From assembly GCA_030142905.1 (NCBI GenBank), contig JASJOG010000002.1, forward strand, positions 164,501-228,500: a DNA stretch of 64,000 nucleotides, read 5' to 3'. The translations under genes and the position numbers were made by a program. Under the pieces are notes generated by a model. The model saw nothing but the letters and a program-made list of their open reading frames with translations. It did no database searches and was not told the DNA's origin. This DNA is from Heliopora coerulea (Eukaryota > Cnidaria > Anthozoa > Scleralcyonacea > Helioporidae). Of the stretch, positions 56,312-64,000 are shown one piece after another; positions within the stretch are counted from its first letter, which is position 1, and every line of letters starts with the position of its first letter.

Positions 56312-57745
56312 CTTGACAAAATGTTGGAAGATCTCCTGTCAGTAAGGAAGCATAAATTAGGATTTCTGGCAGAGTTCGTCCAAAGTGTTATTCGTATAGA
56401 AATCAGAATGATAGCACCATTAACCATAGAAATATTATAAAGTAACTAACAATGCTAAAAAAGAACATAGTTTAGTTGCTGTAAATATCTACCACTCCCA
56501 GTAACTTGATGGCCTCGTTCTTATGCGGATGACAAAAAGGAGGCCAAAGTTGGCGTCCTTCGAATAAGAGTCGGAAAACTCGGGCTACATACCCGAGTGG
56601 ATAGAGTATCTAGGGCTGTACTCGCACAGGCACGGCAGAGTGATACAGTGCACGATACACTTAGCTTTCCACGACGTACCTGCCACAGTTGTGTTCATCG
56701 ATACTGGATTTCCTAGAAAACACCAACAAGAAACATACAAACACTTTGATGATATAGTGAATTGGACTCGGGTACTAGATTACTTCCCAAAAACAAAAAA
56801 ACCCGCCATCAAACCAAATCAAGTGGAAAAATACACTCTTGACGCCGTTAATTCTTTAGTTCCCAATCGTACATATCTGTACAATTTAATATATGCATAC
56901 TGAATAATAGGCCCTTTTAAAAACTTTATATCAAAGCATTTATAACTTTATTATGTTTGTACAGGTATTTTCTGATTCTTACTGGATCAAGTTTGTAAAA
57001 GTGACAAGTTATCTCATGACACATCTAAAAAATTCACTGCAATTCCAACCAAATCGTTAAATCCTTTATCCGGCTGACCAGAATATCATTTGCAGTGCAA
57101 CCATTCAAAAGAGTATGATAATCATCGCTCAATTAATCAACTATTAAATAGGGCTTGATCTGTAACGTAAATACGTTGCCTTCTTAATCGACAAGACGGT
57201 TAAAAATTGGTTGCTCACTTAATAAGTTATAAAATAACATGTGGTACACATGCTACTAAACCTTTCGCCCTATGGTGGTCATTTATCTACTGAGGGAATT
57301 TCAATGAATGACCCAAATCCGAGGAGAGCTGTACTAGCTGATATAGTGACAAAACAGCTCGGCAAGTCCATCATCGTTAACGCTATGCTTGCCGAGCCAC
57401 ATTTATTTACAAATATATCTGTTAAAAAATACAAGCCACCTTAGTCTGAAACGTTCAACAACAGGACTGACTAATGGTATTTCAAGATATCTATTAACTG
57501 TCACGATCAAAGTATCACAATTGAAATTCACATAAATGCGAAGCCAGGATTCAACGCAGCCACATAGTACGTACCCGGTACCCAGATCACACTACCTGAC
57601 GGCCAGGTTTTATATGTTCAGCTAATGACGGCAAGAGTAAAGTATGCCACGACTGCGCGGGGAATACGACAGATTTTAAAGGAAAAGAAGGTAATATAAA
57701 GAATAAAAACCCCCAAATCTAGAGTGATTTTGAACTTTTACATAC
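56312..57745. other. BACE intron with two unassigned plus-strand frames
   Basis: Two open frames run antisense to BACE: 56640-56903 (contains FDDIVNWTRVLDYFPKTKKP) and 57241-57444 (contains RRAVLADIVTKQLGKSIIVN). The composition is fairly protein-like but no family is recognised and no promoter or splice structure is evident. Probably mobile-element debris or chance. Confidence 0.25.
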
Positions 57746-57897
57746 CGCATGGGCCACTTTTCGGACTAGTAATATTACTAGAGGCAAAACCAAGCCTTTG
57801 ATTTGCTCGATCAAATACAACAACATTTCCTTCTAAGGCAACCTCGCCCAGGACAACACCAGACTGCTTCGCTCCAATACTAAGACAGTAAAACTCG
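57746..57897 (-). CDS. BACE: BACE-type exon: end of the catalytic domain
   Basis: 152 bp. Acceptor TATATTTACAG, donor CCATGCG|GTATGT. EFYCLSIGAKQSGVVLGEVA then LEGNVVVFDRANQRLGFASS is collinear with [39 protein letters not shown]. It runs into ITSPKSGPC, where the family's catalytic domain ends. Confidence 0.95.
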
Positions 57898-57939
57898 CTG
57901 TAAATATAAAATAAATGCAGATTCTGATGAGAAAATTAA

Positions 57940-58150
57940 AGCTCCGTTTACACCATACCACTGTAATTGTCGTATACAATTCTTTGAACTTGCGTACGTG
58001 GTTATCCCTTTTAAACTAATTCATGTTTGCTATTCGTTCGTGAATGTTGCAATTTGTTTAGAAGACACCCTGAAGAATGTTTTGACTGAATCTCATACAC
58101 CAGGACGACAATCTGAGGCGACAGCCGTATCGTGAAGATCAGACCTAGCG
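57940..58150. repeat. GTTTACAC-type interspersed repeat in BACE intron
   Basis: CTCCGTTTACACCATACCAC then GTAATTGTCGTATACAATT at the left, and GACGACAATCTGAGGCGACA at the right. Related words (CGTATACAATT, CGACAATC, GAATGTTGCAA) occur in the 21.7-22.8 kb cluster. Confidence 0.45.
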
Positions 58151-58962
58151 TTCGCATCTCTTAGTTAAAGAGCAGCAATACTTTAAAGTACATTATAAGG
58201 TGACATTAAGTAAACTAACTGAAGTTCACGCTTTGATGTGAAGAAACCATACCAAAATGTCTAACCACAAGTATGATTTCCAGCGGTTGTTAGGGTCAAG
58301 GTTCTTCCCTTTATCTCAATATAATCTTAAGGATTTCTTAAGGACTTTTTATGGCATATTTAAGCCATTTTATAGTCCCGTAGTATATGGCTCCCAATTT
58401 CAAAAAAACCTGCAAAATATACAGTGCATTAATATTTAGCCATAACTATGCCAAGTGTCATGATAATTACTTGACCGTCACTGATTTCGTTTGAATAAAG
58501 ATGAATGATTACAAATACACAATACATAATAACACATGGATATTTAAAATTAATACCAGCTTTATTGAAAGGCAGCAGAGCATGCAAATAAAATTTAAGG
58601 ACTTTCCACGAACTTGAGTGGGTTTATAGAAAATTTAAGCACTTTTGAGTACTTAATTTTGAAAAAAGAAAATATAAGGTCTTCGTAGTTTTTAAGTACC
58701 TGTGCAAAACCTGTACCATGGAAAATGCCCGAAAAAAAATTTTCCTGCAGGCACTCCCCCAGGACGCCCTTGTACAGGCGGGGAAGTCCAACCAAGAAAA
58801 TCCGAGCCGCATGGATGAAATTTTTGGACGGCCATCTAGCAAATCCTGCTGAAAAGGTTACTGGCCAGCAGACAACTTACATTAAAACAATAACCGCCCA
58901 AACGAACATGAAATACATTAATTTGTATATGTGACAGTCGTTAAAACATAATGCAGACTCAC

Positions 58963-59017
58963 TCTTGTTTACGGATGTAATGTTTCCCCAAAACAGTTAT
59001 GGCAAATGATCCGCCAT
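58963..59017 (-). CDS. BACE: BACE-type exon: GGSFAITVLGKHYIRKQ
   Basis: 55 bp. Acceptor TTTCTTCTGTTTAG, donor CAAGA|GTGAGT. It joins as NGGSFAITVLGKHYIRKQD, equivalent to NQSFRITILPQQYLRPVED of BACE1. It was found only by its phase and this match. Confidence 0.88.
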
Positions 59018-59123
59018 CTAAACAGAAGAAATGATAGAGTTAGTTATACTGCAGCAGAACGATATTCACATAAATATGTGTGTAGGTTCAACAAAAAGCT
59101 AAAGGGAAGATATGTAATCGTAC

Positions 59124-59220
59124 TTGTATTCTTGAGGTATATCGTAAGATATGGCCATTTATACGGATCTGTTTTCACACAGAAACCGTTCCAAAATCTA
59201 TCGTCAACGGACGGTCCTCT
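59124..59220 (-). CDS. BACE: BACE-type exon: FWNGFCVKTDPYKWPYLTIYL
   Basis: 97 bp. Acceptor TTATGGTTTCAG. The donor ATACAA|GTACGA is weak but gives the only in-phase join. RGPSVDDRFWNGFCVKTDPY then KWPYLTIYLKNT matches the DGFWLGEQLVCW...FPVISLYLMG region; the Cys is retained. Confidence 0.85.
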
Positions 59221-61402
59221 CTGAAACCATAACAAACATAACAAGTCGCCAAAACAGCTCATGGAAGAGAAATAGCGAGCTTGGGTCTCTTCAAAGACCA
59301 CCAACCAGAAGGTGGCGAAAAATATGAAGAATTATTAAAAGTACCAGCAAGATAGTGACAAAATAACGAAACTATGGTGCGCCACAAGATTTACGTCGAA
59401 TCCGATCTTTGACAACAGAACTTGGCAATAAAGCTCTATGGAAAATTAATTCTTCCCCACCCGAGACGTCCTCATTGACGAGTAAAACCATATGATATTA
59501 GCCAGAGAAAATTTAAAAAAGGAGGAAAATCTCGAGTGTCCAGATATTTTTAAGACCCAACCGGGACCTGTTGCAAAAAATGCAACTTTGGGCCATCCGG
59601 CTGGGAATCGAACCCACGACCTCGAGAACCTAGTGTGATGCTCTGCCAACTGAGCTACGGAGGCCGTTGCCGAGAGCATCGCCACAAGTTCAGTAATTAT
59701 AATGGTGGTAAGGCCGATAAAGTGATATCTAGACACTCCAGATTTTCTTCTTTCAGTATGATCAACTTAACAGTTAGCGGTCGAGTGTAAGTGCCAAACT
59801 GTTCTATCGAATATACCCTTCACTAAATTAGTAACAGACGGATTCAGACCGAAAACAGTCTTACGGTCTGTTACGTCTTCCTTTGGCGAGTAAAATGGTC
59901 TGGCGTTCGCCAGAGTAAAATAACAACAATCGGAATCGAACCAAAAAGAATTCTTAAGACAGTCTTAAGGCTGCTTATAACACAAAATAAACTTTAATTC
60001 AAAACAGCAGGATAATACTTCATTCCCAACCTGGTTTTAGACTCTGCATGTTTGTCATCAAACAGTCCAACAAAAAACTATAGCTTAGAAAAACTCCAGG
60101 AAATTGACCAAATGATTAAAAACTTGCAATTTTGGCATTGACTGGCTTCCGACTAACTTGAAATAGGACACTCGGGAAGACGTTCTCACTTGCATCATTC
60201 AGCTAACGGAAAGGTATGTATCCCTAATACATTTCATTAGTCAACAGGTAACCTTATTTTACTGCTTAATCAATGAAAGTGGTCGTCGTAAACGTTTTAT
60301 AAAACTGTATAAAATAAGAATTATCCTCCGCACGAGCCTGACCTTTTCTCAGAGCACAGTGACATGGACGAGGTCACGAGAATAAAAAAACACTGGGTTA
60401 TTTTACGAAACAAAAATAAAAAAGCTTTTAATACTTTGATAGGAACATGAATGACGCCATTTTAACCGGAAAAATCGTTGAAAAGATTCTGCCAAGCCTC
60501 ATGTTGTAGTTGTTCATCCAAATAAAATTATACCTTTCCCTCTATTCATATCATTACAGGAGCAAACATCATGCCATTTCAGTACATGTCCTCATGAAAA
60601 TGCGGAGACAAACACTTGACGGAGAGTTCGAGAGACAAACTAAAACATTGATATACATTTTGTGAAAGAAAATCTACGGCAAAGATAATCTTTTTCTCAG
60701 TTTAATGGAACTAAAATGTTCATTCGTTCGTGTTTTGTTGAAAATAGAACATCGAAAACCTAGTTAGTCACCCTATCAATTCATCTGACTGTGATTCTAC
60801 TTAAAGTTCGACACTAGTACGAAATTGATTTCAACATAAAGATTGAAGTCACTTATTCAATCCGAAATATGTTCAGACCTCTAAAACTAGACAAATTTAT
60901 CTGACTATTCGAATAATGATCGATTTTTGTCTCTTTTCAATCAATCCTTGCTCATTTCCTTGTGAGAAGTATTTGTTTAAAAGTTGAATACGGCAATCCA
61001 CGACACTAAGCATGTTGACTGTTTCCCCTAAATAAGCTCTTTTTTTGGCCAAAATTTGATCTAATATTTGAGCGTCCCGGCGAAGTCTTTCAAGAGAATA
61101 CTTAAGAATTTGGAACATTATAATCAGGTGTAGAACCGTGAATAATTATTTTGAACTTTTGGGTGCTTGGACTTGGCTGGTCGATTTTAAAGAAGTCGTA
61201 TCTTATTTGCCTAGCCGTGGAAGTGAACAACGGATACACTAATGGGAATAGGAAACTCGGCCTGGAAAGGGCCTGAGTGTGTAATAAGTCGGAATTAATT
61301 TAATCGACTGAAATGATATTAATGGAGTCGTAGACTCTAAGTATTGCTCAGACTAAAGGTTATTCTAATATCCTGGTCTATGTATTTATCGGATAGACTT
61401 AC
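59221..61402. other. BACE intron
   Basis: Contains the SINE at 59500-59670. A 73-codon minus-strand frame at 60897-61118 (charged, helix-like: LERLRRDAQILDQILAKKRA) has no recognised family and no splice sites that fit the gene. Confidence 0.4.
59500..59670 (-). mobile_element. tRNA-type SINE, best-preserved copy
   Basis: Minus strand GGCCTCCGTAGCTCAGTTGG then CAGAGCATCACACTAGG and GTGGGTTCGATTCCCAGCCG: A-box, D-arm and B-box at tRNA spacing. A body follows with AACAGGTCCCGGTTGGG. Relatives lie at 19254/19737, 37895 and 39813. The frame SVAQLAEHHTRFSRSWVRFP across it is an artefact typical of tRNA-like repeats. Confidence 0.7.
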
Positions 61403-61464
61403 CATTTTCAGTTCTGAAATCACAGCAATGTAGGCTTCTGGGTGTAGAAGAATATCTGTAGTAC
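61403..61464 (-). CDS. BACE: BACE-type exon: TTDILLHPEAYIAVISELKM
   Basis: 62 bp. Acceptor CTTACGTTATAG, donor AAAATG|GTAAGT. It completes VDSGTT and continues ILLHPEAYIAVISELKM, matching [23 protein letters not shown]. Confidence 0.92.
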
Positions 61465-62384
61465 CTATAACGTAAGAAGGTATAGTAAGAATCGCACCAG
61501 GCGCTGGGAGTCTCGCTGTTCACCAGAACACTAAGTTTGATGAGATCTGTACTTTACACCTCCAAGAAACATCTGATGTTGAACGCATGACGTAGGCATT
61601 ACACCTAGTACGGGAGCTGATTATGAAGGCAAATATGAGAATTAACGGTTTGAGCTTTTCCGGCCTAGAGTGGAAGTTCTGTAGTATTTTAAATCCACCA
61701 CCACATCTCGTTACTGTTAGTACATAGATCATACAAAAACGCTTCACGTCAATCGGTGTTGTGTAACGCTAAACGTTACTTTGTTATTAAAAGAACATTA
61801 GAAAGAAATAGAACTTTTGACATTAAACGAAAGCGTGAAGTCATTCAATTGAAGTTGTGAGATCAAACGTTATGTGATACCTAACCGAGAAAATTCAATC
61901 ACAAAATCAATCCTACAATTCAACTAACAGGCAAGGACGTGACACTTAAACTCGCTAACATTTTCCATCGACCGACAGCTTCTTTCCGCAAAAATACTAC
62001 ACTATTTTACGTGTGTTGTCTTTGTGGTCAACTATTGCGTAAAATCAAAATGGAACTACAAAACGAAACGTAAAATTAAGTAATCGCAAAGGTTTTGGCA
62101 ATATAGTTGATGAAAACTCTACATATTTAATGGATTTCGATGCAGGATCCAAGGCCGTCGGCGATGGACCTCTTTCTTCCTCTACTGGCTGAACTACTCT
62201 TCTCTATTTCAACGTATGAGAAACAGAGGACAATAAACCGGTCAGCTAAAACCCGCGAGTTTCCCAAAAATTACTGCTAATTGCTGCCGACCAGACGACT
62301 CAAGACTGTAAATTTCATTCAGTGAAATTATGTCATTTTTTCCCCCTAATTTCTAAATGATTATACAGTTCTATAAAGTCTTAC

Positions 62385-62448
62385 CACTATCAACTATAGC
62401 ATCCGGAAAACTATCTGAAGCGACGTCAACCCTGGTATTCCCAATATC
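62385..62448 (-). CDS. BACE: BACE-type exon ending in the second catalytic aspartate
   Basis: 64 bp. Acceptor AATTTTTTAG-like, donor GATAGTG|GTAAGA. It reads DIGNTRVDVASDSFPDAIVD then S and one base of Gly. The aspartate of IVDSG is the second active-site residue of pepsin-fold proteases. The intron splits DSG|TT. Confidence 0.93.
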
Positions 62449-62669
62449 CTAAAAAATAAGCAATACAAAGATTGTTTTGTGGCAGATAGCCTCGTGGTTC
62501 GAGCAAAGCCCTTTCATTAGTGCGACTTGCATTTCTTGTGCGTTTACTGCTATTTATATCAAGTACTACGTAACTACTGTTGCAATGCGGATGGTGCAAT
62601 CTGGTCGGCTACGTAATTTAACATGTATCAGCTGGTAGACATAAAATTGCTGGAAACGAGTGTATTTAC

Positions 62670-62777
62670 CAATCCAGTGACAGTCACAGTGTACCAGGTT
62701 TCTGCACTAAGTAAGCGCGTATATCGTATCGGGCCAATAAATGACGAAGGATCAGGTGAACCAAGCCATAGCTTCCC
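62670..62777 (-). CDS. BACE: BACE-type exon: LGSPDPSSFIGPIRYT
   Basis: 108 bp, 36 codons, phase 0. Acceptor TTTTATTTTCTCAG, donor GGATTG|GTAAAT. GKLWLGSPDPSSFIGPIRYT then ETWYTVTVTGL corresponds to [29 protein letters not shown]. Confidence 0.92.
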
Positions 62778-63375
62778 CTGAGAAAATAAAATGACCAACA
62801 AATTCTAAAACGGGTGAAAAGCTGAAAGGTTGACGACCTACCGGAACTAAAATGAGATAGACTTTGCCAGTTTATCAACTCAGCTCTTCATAGGTAATTG
62901 TAAAGTGTCTCAGCAGCATTCTGCTTCTACAGTATTACGTACATATAGAAAAACATCGCGTAGTTTGATTTAAAAAAATTTTTGAACACCGGTAAATGTT
63001 TACCGACCAAACCTAATTATTCTCACTATCTACTCAGTAGAAAAATATACATAAATTCTTCGTTCGGTCGGTTCGGTAACGAAAAAAAAATCTCAGAATA
63101 TTTTAAATTATTGGGGATCTCAATTTGAAGTGATTTTCTAGTCTCACTGCCTAGGTTATGGGGATGGGAGACCTCTGGACTGAGTAACTGCCGGTCACCT
63201 AATATTCAGTTACCAGTGACTCAGAGCTGAATGTCAAATGTACCCTATAATGTAAGGGTTTGAATTAGTGTTAGAATTAGGGTTTGGATAAGGGTCATTC
63301 ACCCCTGGACTGGCAAATCATCACTATAGATTATAGGAGAAAAGGTAAAAATTAAAATCATAAGCCTGTACCTAC

Positions 63376-63447
63376 CATCCCGTTGCACAACGCCAGCGTA
63401 AAAACATTTGGAACCTTTTCGTCCTTCACAAGTTGGTCAAATAAGGG
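63376..63447 (-). CDS. BACE: BACE-type exon: PLFDQLVKDEKVPNVFTL
   Basis: 72 bp, 24 codons, phase 0 at both ends. Acceptor TTTTATTTCCAAG, donor GGGATG|GTAGGT. The peptide PLFDQLVKDEKVPNVFTLAL then CNGM matches [20 protein letters not shown] of human BACE1. The exon with GILGLAY should be upstream and was not found in 63448-64000. Confidence 0.88.
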
Positions 63448-64000
63448 CTTGGAAATAAAATAAAATTGGACGTTACAAGCTGTTAAAATTGAGGAAAACC
63501 ATTTGGTCACCGAGTAGGAAATCAATAATTGGAAAAAAGCAATATTAAAAAAAAAAAAGAAGACAAAGAAAAAGAAAAAAAACCATCTGGAAGTGGCTTT
63601 AAAAGTTCCAAGCTTAATTCCGCTAATGATAGTGAAAACGCATAAACGAGTAACTCGTATTTCAAACCGAAACAAAGTACCCGCTTCAAGACACGGGAAC
63701 TTTTACGCACATAGTTACCTTTTAATTCTTTTTACAATCAAGTAGATATACTATTACATAGCTAAAAGAAGCTGCTGAATGAATGTTGGAATTGGAATGA
63801 AAAGCATTTTAACTTTAGAACTCCAAATACGCCTATCGGGGACACCAAAATACGATTCCAGACAGAACCAAGATTTTTCACATTTTTTTCTTTTCCTGAT
63901 CATTTTTCATGAATTCCGGAGTGATCGGAGCTATTCCCGCTTGTCTTATCTCTGTAATAAAGTTATGCAGTATCTCCACGTAAACTCATTGACTGAAAAA
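63448..64000. other. Start of the next upstream BACE intron, no exon found
   Basis: I searched the minus strand for the expected GILGLAY exon and did not find it. A poly-A/poly-purine tract lies at 63545-63585. Confidence 0.4.

Larger units (their letters stand above)
52440..64000 (-). other. BACE: BACE-type membrane aspartyl protease gene, 3' part (span)
   Basis: Ten minus-strand exons were placed: 63447-63376, 62777-62670, 62448-62385, 61464-61403, 59220-59124, 59017-58963, 57897-57746, 56311-56203, 53861-53748 and 52546-52440. The first seven join in phase and reproduce the beta-secretase order, from PLFDQLVKDEKVPNVFTL to the second catalytic site IVDSGTT and EGNVVVFDRANQRLGFA. The last two give a transmembrane helix and a short basic tail. 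Known of the family: a type I membrane aspartyl protease of the secretory and endosomal pathway that sheds membrane proteins. The signal peptide, prodomain and first catalytic aspartate (DTGS) lie beyond 64000. The gene lies on the same strand as ABCB6, 17 kb upstream of it, with no functional link evident. Confidence 0.9.

Noticed and set aside
59446..59736. 96-codon frame with SVAQLAEHHTRFSRSWVRFP
   Set aside because: This peptide is the well-known artefact of translating a tRNA-like sequence across its A- and B-boxes; it is a SINE.
60897..61118. 73-codon helical frame in a BACE intron as an extra exon
   Set aside because: No usable splice sites in phase with 61403 or 59220, which join directly to each other in phase.

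Overview
The window reads as AT-rich anthozoan (coral- or anemone-like) nuclear DNA. There are no bacterial operons or Shine-Dalgarno sites. Two intron-containing animal genes are present, with GT/AG junctions that join in phase. The rest is a dense layering of transposable elements, including an R2/NeSL-like LINE relic, tRNA-headed SINEs and foldback MITEs of the kind familiar from cnidarian genomes. The species assignment is an inference from this content.

Gene 1 (minus strand, from 35481 to beyond position 1) is an ABCB6/HMT-1 type half ABC transporter. The first exon (34696-35481) encodes the five-helix TMD0. Five further exons at 20759-20844, 19005-19096, 16928-17032, 3118-3207 and 312-433 encode the linker and the first part of the transmembrane domain. 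One short exon expected between 16928 and 3207 was not found. The ATPase half lies outside the window. Introns of about 13.8 kb and 13.7 kb hold most of the mobile DNA of the left half.

Gene 2 (minus strand, from beyond 64000 to 52440) is a beta-secretase (BACE) type membrane aspartyl protease. Exons for the second half of the catalytic domain (with the second catalytic aspartate, IVDSGTT), a cysteine-rich membrane-proximal region, a transmembrane helix and a short tail were reconstructed. The first catalytic aspartate and the signal peptide lie beyond 64000.

Between the two genes (about 35.5-52.4 kb) there is no intact gene. This stretch holds a snapback SINE 70 bp upstream of the ABCB6 start codon, tRNA-like SINEs, a PIF/Harbinger remnant with TTA target duplications, a decayed reading frame with a recurrent VTHVT motif, and a perfect 69-bp-arm palindrome. 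It also holds a 3.05-kb element (45766-48819) with perfect 32-bp terminal inverted repeats and a 7-bp target duplication, carrying a broken integrase-core gene.

Inside the ABCB6 introns lie a 3.86-kb giant inverted repeat (4988-8843) with a younger insertion in only one arm, the LINE relic (11.3-15.5 kb), five members of one foldback family, a snapback element with hammerhead-like motifs (26.7-27.2 kb) and a 110-bp higher-order tandem repeat (33.3-33.6 kb). The two host genes show no sign of functional linkage. The most promising undescribed item is the 3.05-kb integrase-bearing element.
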